Source of the DNA: Oleidesulfovibrio sp964593925
GTDB lineage: Bacteria > Desulfobacterota > Desulfovibrionia > Desulfovibrionales > Desulfovibrionaceae
Direction of reading: 5' to 3'
NCBI GenBank assembly: GCA_964593925.1
Contig: CAZQKM010000011.1
Span: 6,621 to 70,620 of the forward strand
Length of the DNA stretch: 64,000 nucleotides
Position 1 is the first letter of the stretch. Each line of letters opens with the position of its first letter. The position numbers and the translations under genes were made by a program. Under the pieces are notes generated by a model. The model was not told the origin of the DNA. It did no database searches and was given only the letters and a program-made list of their open reading frames with translations. Positions 44,468 to 53,644 of the stretch are shown one piece after another.

Positions 44468-45695
44468 CCCAGCCTCGCAAAAACCCACAGTACTGCTGCT
44501 AGGCGCAAGCCAGGATCAGACCTTTGCCATCCGTACGGCGGCAGATATGGGTATCAGGACTCTGGTCGTGGATTATAACCCGGACTCACCCGGATTTGCC
44601 TTGGCAGATGAGTATGCGGTTGTTTCAACACGTGATATTCCAGCCCTCAAAACTCTGTGCGACGACTCCAAAAAACGAGGCCATGACATCCATGGTGTTT
44701 TGGTCATGGGTAGTGATATTCCTTCTGTGGTAGCAGAACTGGCGGCTTACTTGGGCACCCCGGCCATCAGTCTGGAATGCGCCCGCTTGTGCAGCCACAA
44801 GTTATTAATGAAACAACGGCTCGCTGCATGTGGTATACCTGTGCCCCGATTTGCAGAAGTACATGACCTTGCTCACCTTCAACTGTTACTTGAGCAATAC
44901 GGGCCACGTGCCATCATTAAACCGGTTGATCGCTCTGGTGCACGGGGAGTTTTTCAAATTACCCCCGAAGCACCACTGGCAACACTGTTGGATGCCTCGC
45001 GTAAAGAGTCCGTCTCCGGTCAGGTAATACTTGAAGAATTGTTAGAAGGCCCTCAGCTGAGTACCGAGAGCATCGTATGGCAAGGCAAGGCGTATACTGT
45101 GGGCTACGCTGACCGTAACTACGAAATGATGGAACGCCTGAGCCCCCGGATAATAGAAAATGGGGGTATAGTTCCAAGCACTCTCACACACGAGGTGCAA
45201 GATGCAGTGGCTGTTCTGGTAGAGCGTGCCGCCCAGGCTTTAGGCATAGAAAATGGTGTAGCCAAGGGTGATATCGTCATCACAAAAGAAGGGCCAAAGC
45301 TCATTGAAATGGCAGCCCGACTTTCCGGCGGAGATTTTTCAGAAAGCCTCATCCCCTTGGGCTATGGCGTGAACATAGTGGCCCAAGCCCTGCGTATTGC
45401 TATGGGGTATGCCCCTGACCTTGAAGCATTGGCGCCTAAAGCCCGCCTCTGGGTTGCAAACAGATACTTCTTTCCCCCTCCAGGAAGGCTGCGCGCAATA
45501 CAAGGCGTAGAAACTCTTGACGGCATACCATGGCTACATAAACTACAATTCTGGAAACAGCCGGGCGACCTCCTCCCAGCCATAACCTGCCATGCGGACA
45601 GGCTGGGGGTATTTCTTGTTTCTGCTCCTGACCAAATGCTTTTGCAACAACGCATCCGCCACGTGTATGAGACCATTACCATCGTAACCGAATAA
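44460..45695 (+). CDS. ATP-grasp domain ligase
   Basis: 411 residues of the carboxylate-amine/thiol ligase fold. PurK/CPS-like N-terminal domain: VLLLGASQDQTFAIRTA, then SPGFALADEYAVVSTRD. ATP-grasp core: KLLMKQRLAACGIPVP, RAIIKPVDRSGARGV, VILEELLEGPQLS, and the metal site GPKLIEMAARLSGGDFSES. It should form an amide, ester or thioester from a carboxylate through an acyl phosphate. TTG start with GGAGGAG seven bases upstream; it overlaps the SDR gene, so the three enzymes are made together. As PseH is missing from the locus, acylating the 4-amino sugar with a special acid is an attractive but unproven role. Confidence 0.88.
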   Translation: MDNPASQKPTVLLLGASQDQTFAIRTAADMGIRTLVVDYNPDSPGFALADEYAVVSTRDIPALKTLCDDSKKRGHDIHGVLVMGSDIPSVVAELAAYLGTPAISLECARLCSHKLLMKQRLAACGIPVPRFAEVHDLAHLQLLLEQYGPRAIIKPVDRSGARGVFQITPEAPLATLLDASRKESVSGQVILEELLEGPQLSTESIVWQGKAYTVGYADRNYEMMERLSPRIIENGGIVPSTLTHEVQDAVAVLVERAAQALGIENGVAKGDIVITKEGPKLIEMAARLSGGDFSESLIPLGYGVNIVAQALRIAMGYAPDLEALAPKARLWVANRYFFPPPGRLRAIQGVETLDGIPWLHKLQFWKQPGDLLPAITCHADRLGVFLVSAPDQMLLQQRIRHVYETITIVTE

Positions 45696-45886
45696 AAAAA
45701 ACGCCCACAAACCACCCGAAGCACCTCAACCACACGGTTTTCCATGGGGCATATGCAGGTGCGCGATACCCGCATCTGCCACCTCCCAGCAGGGGCAGAT
45801 GGAGCCTCGCCACCCTTGACGCGACAACGTTGTTTGCTTACCGATAGGTTTATTAACCCTCTGCCCTTTGGATATACGGAGCAGCC

Positions 45887-46882
45887 ATGAGTGACCAAAA
45901 CCTGACGCATAGAGAGCTTTCCACCATGGTGGGAGTTTCGGAAACAACCATTAAAAGTTATCGAAAAAAGTTTCCGGGCTGCATACCTGTGGCAAGCAAA
46001 GGCAAACCCATCCGCTTTACTTCCGAAGCAGGAATGGTGTGTACTCGAATCCGGGATATGTTTCTGCTGGGTATGTCCGTAGAAGAAGTCAGAAATAGGC
46101 TTGCCCAAGAATTTACATGGATCAAGGCATCTGCCACAAAACCCAAAGAGGATGAGAAGCAACAGACGGCTGTGGGGGCTCCTTGCCCGGATGCCGGGCG
46201 CAACCTTGCCAGCCCAATCAGCAACCTCGCCAAGTCCATGGTACTCTTGACCCAGCAGCAAACAGCAATGCTCAAGCGGCTGTCTGCCATGGAAAGCATG
46301 CTGCACCAGGCAGGCCTTGGCAAACCAGAAGAACATACGCCTGTGGAAGCTACCTTGGGGCCGGCGTGGGAAACCCGATTTGAACGTATGCAACAGGCCA
46401 TGGAAGCCATTGTGGATACTGTTTCACAACTCCATGATATGCTGCACAATGATGTAGATACTTTCCGGGCACACAATGCAAGGCAGACCGTCCTGGCAAA
46501 CCGGACAGATCCTCCTCGCGCTTTGCTCTCATTGCCGCTGGTGTTTCAGTCTTCCCGCGGAGAGCTCGTTAATATTGCAGGTAAAATGCGGGGCCGCTTC
46601 AGCGCCAATGACTTGAAAGCCCTTCTGGCCATGGTCTTCTATCCACCAGATCGCTACAGCCATCAGTGGGAGCAAGACAGTGCAGGGACAGGCTGGTGGC
46701 TGCTGCTGACGCAACAGGAAAGCACAACACCACGCGACTTTGCCCTGTATATCGAAGAAGCTGCCACGCCCAAAGGGGATACCGTGGGCCTGCTGACACG
46801 CTTGGCTATTAATGGAGAAATGCAGCACCCCGTGGAACTGTCCCAGTTTATCAGTGCCTTACAGGACCAACCCCGAGACTGA
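45887..46882 (+). CDS. MerR-like helix-turn-helix regulator with coiled coil
   Basis: 331 residues, GGAGCAGCC upstream of ATG 45887. Residues 1-70 form a MerR-type winged helix (HRELSTMVGVSETTIKSYRKKFPG, then RFTSEAGMVCTRIRDMFLLGMSVEEVRNRL). Residues 100-200 are glutamine-rich and helical, suiting a coiled coil. Residues 205-331 form a compact domain of unknown fold (ALLSLPLVFQSSRGELVNIAGKMRG). The order DNA-binding head, coiled coil, distinct tail is that of uncharacterised delta-proteobacterial regulators. It follows the ligase gene by 190 bases and may control the glycan locus; that is inference. Confidence 0.7.
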   Translation: MSDQNLTHRELSTMVGVSETTIKSYRKKFPGCIPVASKGKPIRFTSEAGMVCTRIRDMFLLGMSVEEVRNRLAQEFTWIKASATKPKEDEKQQTAVGAPCPDAGRNLASPISNLAKSMVLLTQQQTAMLKRLSAMESMLHQAGLGKPEEHTPVEATLGPAWETRFERMQQAMEAIVDTVSQLHDMLHNDVDTFRAHNARQTVLANRTDPPRALLSLPLVFQSSRGELVNIAGKMRGRFSANDLKALLAMVFYPPDRYSHQWEQDSAGTGWWLLLTQQESTTPRDFALYIEEAATPKGDTVGLLTRLAINGEMQHPVELSQFISALQDQPRD

Positions 46883-47061
46883 CGTCTGACCATGCAATAG
46901 CCGTATGCTAGCAAAGCCTGTGCAGGGGCATGGGTTTGACATCCTTGCCAAGGCTAGAGAGGGCACCCCAGGCTCTCTCTGCGGCAAGCTGAAAGCCTCT
47001 GCTTTGTAACGGTAGCATTGCTCTACCGCTAAAAAAGTGCACAACTGCCTACCGCGCGCGC

Positions 47062-49461
47062 CTACTTTGGAAAGGTTACGGTAAATGTGGTACCCTGGCC
47101 TGGTTCACTGGTGCAAACAATTGTGCCATGTAAATGCTGTATGACAAGATTATAGACGATATGCAGGCCAAGCCCTATCCCACCCTGTTTCTTGCGTGTG
47201 GAAAAAAATGGCTCAAACACTTTGTCGCGTACTTCTTTGTCCATGCCCTTGCCATTGTCCGTAATAGCCAAAATTACATTCTCGCCCTCTTCATGGGTAT
47301 CTATGGTGACCGTTCCGTGCTCCATGCCGTCAAAGCCGTGAATAAGCGCATTACTCACAAGATTGGTGACAATCTGCATGATGACCCCAGGATCACAATA
47401 AATAAAAATATCCTCTTGCCCGGTGATGCTGACTGTATGCGTGGTATGCCGCCAACTGGAACGCAGACTCAAGAGCACTTCTTCCAGGTAGTTCCGCAGA
47501 TAAAATGTACGCTGCTGCTCCTCTCCTTGATCAACAGCAACCTGCTTGACACTCTGGATCAACTCTCCCGAACGACGCAAATTCACCAACGCCGCACGGG
47601 TGGAATCCTTTGCCAACTCCAAAAACTCCTTGAGATCCGAGCGCTTCATTATGTTGTCAGTATACTGCTTTTCAAGCAAAAGGAGCTTTTCTTCCAAAAA
47701 GCCGACACTGGCCATGCACAGGTTCAACGGAGTACCTACCTCATGTGCCACGCCAGCCAGCAAGCCACCCAAGGAAGCCATTTTTTCCGCCTCAATCAAT
47801 TGCGCCTGTGCGGCCTCAAGTGTATCAAATGAGGCCTGCAATTCAGCCGTTCTGGCTCGGACCCGTTCTTCCAGCTTGCGATTGAGCCTCCTCAACTTTT
47901 TTAAAGCTTTCTGGCGTCCGGTGTCATCCTGCCCAACGAGCAGAAGCCCCATAAATGCTCCCTGCTCATCAAACAGTGCCTGGCCTGCCCACGAAACCCA
48001 TGCGGCCTGGCCATTACGACGCAGAACCTGGTATATCCTGTTGCGGGGAACATAAGACTCTCTGGTGGGCCTGAGTATGAGCCGGGCAAGCTGTTGAGGA
48101 TTTAAAATATCTTTGGAAATAAGTGTCTCACTTACATACCTGCCCACAAGCTCTTCAGCCGTCCAACCAAAAAATTTTAACCCGTACTCATTCATGAAAG
48201 CTACTCGCCCATCAGCAGTCATCTGCATAATAATACTACGGGCATACTGCACAAGCTGGCGATATCGCTCTTCTGTAAGGGCAAGATCTTTTTGCATACC
48301 CTTCTGGCGAATGGTGTGGATACGCTCCAGTACAACCATTAAGAGCAGTAAGAAAAGTGTGACTCCTGCAAGCCATATGGTAAAGTAATAGCGCTCATAA
48401 AACGTGGGCTGCTTATTGATGACTTTACACCCCTCCGGCAGATCATCGGGGTTGAGATTATACTGCCTGAGTTTTTCCCAGTCGAATAAGAACTGCGGCG
48501 CATTGCTATGTTGGATAGGCAAGGAGTCGGCAGGAGCCCCAGCCAAAATCTGTAACGCCAACAAAGCAGCCTGCTCGCCATGGGTATACCCGTTGGTCAC
48601 CTCCCCACCTACAGCACCGTGCCCCACGTAAAAGTCAAACAAGGTGTACACCGGCACAGGACTATCTTTTGTCAGAAATGCGCCTATCTTTTCATATGTG
48701 TAATATCTACCGTCTCTGTCAGAAAAGTAGACCCCCAGCAACACGGCCTGATGTGGCTGCAATTCAGCGATTTGCTTATGCAAATCTTCCAAAGGCAGGT
48801 CTTCATTCCACGAAAAATGCACCCTATCCTCAAAGACCTCAAGCTCCTTACTCATGAATTCGGCCCACGAGCGGCCTGTCTTCAGATAGTCATTGATGAC
48901 AAAAACTTCACGAACCTGCGGCTGCAAAGCCAGCATGGCTTCCACAGTACCCACAGGAGAATGCCCCCCCAATACTCCGGTATGGTTACTGATCCCACTT
49001 GTAACTACGGCTTTGATGTCATTAACGCCGCAAAAGACAATGGGCACTCCGGGCCACAGGGCAGGACGTTTTTTCCAGGCAAAGGCCACGGCATTGTCAT
49101 CCGAAGCAATGATGGCTGAAAAATCTATCCCTGCATATTTTTTGGCCAGCATGGCTTGCAATGCGTCATAGTACTCTTGGGAGTTCACTCGCTTGGTATC
49201 CATATTTTCAATATGGACTATGAGCTTTGGTTCGGAAGCCTCAAGCACCTCCTCCACAGCTCGTGTGATCTCAGCAACCCAAGACATATTCTGGTTATAT
49301 GAGTTAAGCAGCAACACGTGCCGGGGCATCAGCTCTGCCACAGCAACAGGTGTGGGGGCAAAAATAGCCACCCCCAAAAACGCCACCACATGAACCATGA
49401 GGATCATGATCCTGGGCAGACGCGTTATGAAATGTTGCAAGGCATGCAAGCAGTATGGCAT
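47062..49461 (-). CDS. Sensor histidine kinase with ABC-type substrate-binding periplasmic domain
   Basis: 799 residues. N-terminal membrane anchor or signal (residues 15-42), a periplasmic ABC_sub_bind domain (46-340, RHVLLLNSYNQNMSWVAEIT, IVHIENMDTKR, FCGVNDIKAV), a membrane segment near 358-380, a PAS domain (395-515), a coiled-coil linker (520-560), and the kinase core. The phosphoacceptor is H573 in GVAHEVGTPLN; the N box has N704, and DNGKGM with GGIGLGLHI complete the ATPase. It probably senses an extracellular ligand via the binding domain. No response regulator is adjacent, so its partner lies elsewhere. Confidence 0.9.
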   Translation of the reverse strand: MPYCLHALQHFITRLPRIMILMVHVVAFLGVAIFAPTPVAVAELMPRHVLLLNSYNQNMSWVAEITRAVEEVLEASEPKLIVHIENMDTKRVNSQEYYDALQAMLAKKYAGIDFSAIIASDDNAVAFAWKKRPALWPGVPIVFCGVNDIKAVVTSGISNHTGVLGGHSPVGTVEAMLALQPQVREVFVINDYLKTGRSWAEFMSKELEVFEDRVHFSWNEDLPLEDLHKQIAELQPHQAVLLGVYFSDRDGRYYTYEKIGAFLTKDSPVPVYTLFDFYVGHGAVGGEVTNGYTHGEQAALLALQILAGAPADSLPIQHSNAPQFLFDWEKLRQYNLNPDDLPEGCKVINKQPTFYERYYFTIWLAGVTLFLLLLMVVLERIHTIRQKGMQKDLALTEERYRQLVQYARSIIMQMTADGRVAFMNEYGLKFFGWTAEELVGRYVSETLISKDILNPQQLARLILRPTRESYVPRNRIYQVLRRNGQAAWVSWAGQALFDEQGAFMGLLLVGQDDTGRQKALKKLRRLNRKLEERVRARTAELQASFDTLEAAQAQLIEAEKMASLGGLLAGVAHEVGTPLNLCMASVGFLEEKLLLLEKQYTDNIMKRSDLKEFLELAKDSTRAALVNLRRSGELIQSVKQVAVDQGEEQQRTFYLRNYLEEVLLSLRSSWRHTTHTVSITGQEDIFIYCDPGVIMQIVTNLVSNALIHGFDGMEHGTVTIDTHEEGENVILAITDNGKGMDKEVRDKVFEPFFSTRKKQGGIGLGLHIVYNLVIQHLHGTIVCTSEPGQGTTFTVTFPK

Positions 49462-49590
49462 TATAAATATACTTTTTTGCTTTATTATTAATATTCCATA
49501 CCAGAATCGTCAATTCTACAAATCCACCAACTTAACCGCACAAGTGTAAAGGCCACAAATCATGGACCACAGTTGATGCACCCGGGCTAC

Positions 49591-50271
49591 TTAGCGCGCA
49601 ATCATGGCACGCAGGATATCTGCACAGCCCTCTGCACTGTGGCTCATTGCATATAGTGCATCCACAAAATGGATAAGCTGATAAATATCTTTAAACTCCA
49701 GACTAGAGCTATACATATTTGATACTATACGGTTTTTTTCACGAAACACTTCGCGCTGCTGCACCCGGATAGCACGGTATGTATTTTTGGTAGCCAGTCT
49801 GTCCAGCTTGCCGTCACCATGCAGCAAACCTACAGTAGCTTCCAATGCAGGGCGTAATAAGCCTATGGCAGTGGAAACCTTGTACAAGAAAAAAATCAGT
49901 TCTTTCTGAAACTCTTCTGCAATGGGCATACGACGCATACCCAGCCAGTTAAGTGCTTCCTGCCCCGCGTTAAGAATATTGTCCTGGCTACGAGTATAAT
50001 TGATAAATAGTGTTTTATCTACAGCCATAAAAAGTGCACGCGGCAGATGGTTAAGAATATTGCGTTTGATTTTGTCAGCATGGTCCTCAACTTCATCCAC
50101 CTCACGCATCAACATACTAAACTCCTTACAGGAGCCGCCTGTGATGTAACACTCCATGGATTCTTCAATAAGCCCCATGCCCTTGGCTATCTGCTCATAG
50201 TGTTCAATAAGCCCCTGCATAGGAGAATGCTCATGGCGCACAAGTCCAAAAAAAGGCATTTTGATTTTCAT
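49591..50271 (-). CDS. DUF47/TIGR00153 family PhoU-like regulator
   Basis: 226 residues, all helical. MPFFGLVRHEHSPMQGLIEHYEQI opens the family's pattern, followed by EVDEVEDHADKIKRNILNHLP, the acidic metal-binding EXXXD-type helix shared with PhoU. Such proteins regulate the adjacent PiT transporter and are thought to bind metal clusters. It starts 24 bases after the PiT stop and shares its transcript. Confidence 0.92.
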   Translation of the reverse strand: MKIKMPFFGLVRHEHSPMQGLIEHYEQIAKGMGLIEESMECYITGGSCKEFSMLMREVDEVEDHADKIKRNILNHLPRALFMAVDKTLFINYTRSQDNILNAGQEALNWLGMRRMPIAEEFQKELIFFLYKVSTAIGLLRPALEATVGLLHGDGKLDRLATKNTYRAIRVQQREVFREKNRIVSNMYSSSLEFKDIYQLIHFVDALYAMSHSAEGCADILRAMIAR

Positions 50272-50295
50272 ATATTGTCTCCGCTCATTTGTGTC

Positions 50296-51531
50296 TTATA
50301 AAAAAGTCCACCTGAGAATTTGAAAAATAATAATACTGCTAATCGCGGCAATGGGCACAGTAAGCACCCAGTAAAGCACTATTTTATACAGAACTCGAAA
50401 ATCGACAGCAGCAAACCCTCTGGCCAAGCCCACGCCCACTATGGAGCCCACAGCAGCGTGTGTAGACGAAACCGGCATACCAAGGTTGGAAGCCATGAGC
50501 ACAGTAGTGGCCGCGCCAAACTCCACAGAAAACCCTCGGGTATTCGTCAATTTCGTTATCTTATGCCCCACGGTACCCATAACTTTATGTCCCAGCAGGG
50601 CCACCCCTAGGGCAATGCCCAGCCCGCCCAGAACCAACAACCAGATCGGAACTTCAACCGAAGCTGTCAATGTACGCTCGCGCGCAATAAGATAGATGGC
50701 GGCCACGGGCCCTACAGCGTTGGCCACATCGTTGGCCCCCTGGGACACTGCCACGTAGCACGCTGTACCAACCTGCAAGCGACGGAACATGTCCTCCACT
50801 GCCTCTGGGCCTTCTGCATCCTTGGGTACGATACGCGCAAACAGCATTCGAAAGCCGAGCCAAATCACTACGGTAAGTATGGCAGTCAGTAACAGCGCCA
50901 TGGACCAGTGGAGATCCATATCCTTACCTACAGGTGTTTTGTAAAAAAACGAAAGCATGACCAAGTCAGCCGTGAGTGCCACCCAAAAGGGTGCCCAGAA
51001 ACGAGCTTTTTCGATAATACGTGTTCTGTACAGGATAAATCGGCGGATATGCGAAAAAACGAGAAAAGCAATAATCGCACCAAAAAGGGGCGAGATCACC
51101 CACGAAAGCGTTACAAAGCCCATGCTGCCCCAGTTTATGACCTCTGGGCCGCCGGCCACAAAGCCAAAGCCCAAAATAGACCCCACAATAGAGTGAGTAG
51201 AGGACACGGGCAAAGCAGTGAGCGTTGCCACCAAAACCCACAGCGCAGCAGAAAGCAGGGCCGCAAACATACCGATCATCATAATACGGGGATCTGTGAT
51301 CATATCTGCATTGATAATGCCTTTACTAATGGTTTTGGTGACATGTGCGCCAAGAAAAACAGCCCCCACAAAGTTAAGCACACCGGCAATCAGGACAGCC
51401 TGTTTAACGGTAATGGCCTTGGAGCCCACTGGGGAAGCCATGGAGTTGGCAACGTCATTGGCCCCCAGATTAAAGGCCATCATAAACCCTGCACCCACAG
51501 AAAAAACAAGAAAAATCGTATATATATCCAT
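50296..51531 (-). CDS. pit: PiT-family inorganic phosphate transporter
   Basis: 411 residues, about ten membrane segments, with the two signature repeats: GAGFMMAFNLGANDVANSMASPVG in the first half and VSQGANDVANAVGPVAA in the second, each followed by PVSSTHS/AAVGSI. It imports phosphate as metal-phosphate with protons. The frame runs to 51681, but ATG 51531 (MDIYTIFLVFSVG) with AGGA upstream is the family start. It forms an operon with the DUF47 gene and diverges from a PhoR-like kinase; no Pho box was recognised by eye. Confidence 0.94.
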   Translation of the reverse strand: MDIYTIFLVFSVGAGFMMAFNLGANDVANSMASPVGSKAITVKQAVLIAGVLNFVGAVFLGAHVTKTISKGIINADMITDPRIMMIGMFAALLSAALWVLVATLTALPVSSTHSIVGSILGFGFVAGGPEVINWGSMGFVTLSWVISPLFGAIIAFLVFSHIRRFILYRTRIIEKARFWAPFWVALTADLVMLSFFYKTPVGKDMDLHWSMALLLTAILTVVIWLGFRMLFARIVPKDAEGPEAVEDMFRRLQVGTACYVAVSQGANDVANAVGPVAAIYLIARERTLTASVEVPIWLLVLGGLGIALGVALLGHKVMGTVGHKITKLTNTRGFSVEFGAATTVLMASNLGMPVSSTHAAVGSIVGVGLARGFAAVDFRVLYKIVLYWVLTVPIAAISSIIIFQILRWTFL

Positions 51532-51767
51532 GAATCCTAACTCGCGAGGCAAGGTATTGCCATGCAGAAAAACAGATCTGCGACTACAGCCGCAAAAAAG
51601 GCCTACAACTACGCCGCGCACTGCCGCGCTGCCACAGGCTACTTCTTTTGGTCCACTACTGGGAAAAGAAAATATTGTCAAAAAACTCTGCCTAGCCTAC
51701 CAGCAAGGAGACCATGATACTCCGATAGACAGCCATACCATTTTAACACCTGTGAGTACCTTGCAGC

Positions 51768-53579
51768 ATGAAACTCTACTCCATACGAAACAGGCTGCTC
51801 TTGGGCAGCATGGCGCTGTTGCTTTTTACCATTTTTCCTCCACTACTCTACACGAGTAGTACACTACGCGATGACGCTCTCATGGAATCGCACAAGCAAG
51901 CCCGCAAAAATCTCGATATCGCCATGTGGCTCCTGAAAGAACAGACGCCTTTCGAAAATATGCAGGCCATGGACATATGGATGACCCGCCTTGCCCAGCA
52001 TGCGGGAGTGCGTCTTACATATATTGAAAAGGGCGCTGTTATCGCGGACTCCGATGTACCATATACTCAACTGGCCACACTGGACGACCATAGAAACAGG
52101 CCTGAAGTGATTGCCGCCTTTAGCCGGAAAGAAGGAAAAGAAACCAGATACAGCACGACACTGGGCAAAAATCTGATCTACTTGGCTCGCCCGATGTTTC
52201 TGCCAGAGCACGGGCTCAACGGGGTGCTACGTATTGCCATACCAGAATCCGCAGTAAGTGGACGCCTGTCTGAACTAAAAAAAAAGCTGCTGGGTGCTTT
52301 TCTGCCTGCGCTTCTTGCCGGACTGATCTTAAGCTATTATACCACACGTCCACTTGTCCGGTCCATCAAAGCCCTCGCCACAGCAGCACAAGCCATGGGC
52401 CAGGGGGACTACAACCGTCGCATCCATGACTGCCCTGGCTCAGAGTTACGCCCACTGGTAGATGCCCTCAATGACATGGCAACCGGCATTCGAAAACAAA
52501 TGACAACCCTGACTGAGCAAAAAGCCAGGTTGGAAGCCATACTGGATGGTATTACAGATGGCGTAATGGTCCTGGATGAAAAAGGGCATATCCAGTCAAT
52601 GAACACAGCCCTGACCAGCATGCTGCCACAGCTGGCGAAAATGGAGGGGGCGACCCTACTTGAGGCCACCATGCTGCCCGATGTGCACAAAACCATGGGG
52701 GCCATGTTACGCGAGGACAACTTGAAAAGCGCTGGCACCTTGGGTACGGGCAAACATACCCATATTGCGCAAATGGAAAACGGTACATGGATGGAAATAA
52801 CGTTGACCTCGTTTACCGACCCTGCCGGCACACGAAAAGTCATATTGTTATTTCATGATATCAGCGAACGAGAGCAACTGGAAGTCGTACGCCGCGATTT
52901 TGTGGCCAATGTATCACATGAGCTTAAAACACCACTGACCAGCATCAAAGGATATGCCGAGTTGCTGCTTGACTCTTTCTCAAAAGATCCCGCCCAAGCC
53001 AATACGTTTCTACATATCATATTAAAAAACGCCAACCATATGAGCAAAATGGTCAATAGCCTACTGGCGTTGGCGCGCTCACAGCACCAGCACCAAAAAA
53101 GAGCCATGAGCAGTGTGAATATGGCAGACGTAATACGCCAGGTCGTCCAAGAGGTCTCCCCACATGCAGAGAGCGAGAGCATTAGCATTGCTATGGAGTT
53201 ACCGAATGCACCACTGCCGGTTACAGGTGACCCAGACGCCCTTGCAGATATCTTACGCAACCTGCTGGATAATGCCATAAAATATAGCCAGCAAAACTCG
53301 ACTGTTGTAGTGAGCGGAAGCACAGCCCGCGGGCAGGTTACGCTATGCGTCAGAGACACGGGGCCGGGTATCCCACAGGCCGCCCAAGGGCGAATATTCG
53401 AACGTTTTTACCGGCTTGACCGTAAAGGCGACATACATAAAAATGGCTCGGCAGGGCTGGGGCTTGCCATTTGCCGTCGCATCGTAAAAAGTCACGGCGG
53501 AACAATATGGGTTGAAAGCCCCACCTCCCCCACAAAAAACGGAGCTGCATTTTTTGTGGAACTTGCCGTAGCACCGTAA
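51768..53579 (+). CDS. PhoR-like sensor histidine kinase
   Basis: 603 residues. Membrane segments at 8-29 and 173-191 enclose a periplasmic region; a HAMP domain (192-245), a PAS domain (250-365) and the kinase core follow. The acceptor is H384 in NVSHELKTPLTSIKGYAE, with NLLDNAIKYS, RDTGPGIP and GSAGLGLAICRRIV. HAMP plus PAS and the location beside PiT/DUF47 suggest a role in phosphate sensing, as for PhoR. No phoB neighbour is in the window, so the assignment is partly contextual. Its upstream region is shared with the divergent pit gene. Confidence 0.88.
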   Translation: MKLYSIRNRLLLGSMALLLFTIFPPLLYTSSTLRDDALMESHKQARKNLDIAMWLLKEQTPFENMQAMDIWMTRLAQHAGVRLTYIEKGAVIADSDVPYTQLATLDDHRNRPEVIAAFSRKEGKETRYSTTLGKNLIYLARPMFLPEHGLNGVLRIAIPESAVSGRLSELKKKLLGAFLPALLAGLILSYYTTRPLVRSIKALATAAQAMGQGDYNRRIHDCPGSELRPLVDALNDMATGIRKQMTTLTEQKARLEAILDGITDGVMVLDEKGHIQSMNTALTSMLPQLAKMEGATLLEATMLPDVHKTMGAMLREDNLKSAGTLGTGKHTHIAQMENGTWMEITLTSFTDPAGTRKVILLFHDISEREQLEVVRRDFVANVSHELKTPLTSIKGYAELLLDSFSKDPAQANTFLHIILKNANHMSKMVNSLLALARSQHQHQKRAMSSVNMADVIRQVVQEVSPHAESESISIAMELPNAPLPVTGDPDALADILRNLLDNAIKYSQQNSTVVVSGSTARGQVTLCVRDTGPGIPQAAQGRIFERFYRLDRKGDIHKNGSAGLGLAICRRIVKSHGGTIWVESPTSPTKNGAAFFVELAVAP

Positions 53580-53599
53580 TCGCATCACCACTTTGTCGC

Positions 53600-53632
53600 C
53601 AGCCCCCCCCGGCAAAATATCTCGGGGGGCTG
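53600..53632. terminator. Probable bidirectional terminator between the PhoR-like gene and putA
   Basis: Strong stem CAGCCCCCCC/CGGGGGGCTG with a 13-base loop between two convergent genes. Neither side has a long T-run, so it may slow polymerase rather than release it. Confidence 0.55.
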
Positions 53633-53644
53633 ACATACTATCTA

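Noticed and set aside
45362..46393. 343-codon minus-strand frame over the ligase end and the regulator
   Set aside because: Antisense of two supported genes; cysteine-rich, low-complexity product without a start site.
46995..47040. Hairpin GGTAG...CTACC followed by AAAAAA before the sensor kinase end
   Set aside because: The A-run is on the wrong side for a terminator in either direction to be convincing.
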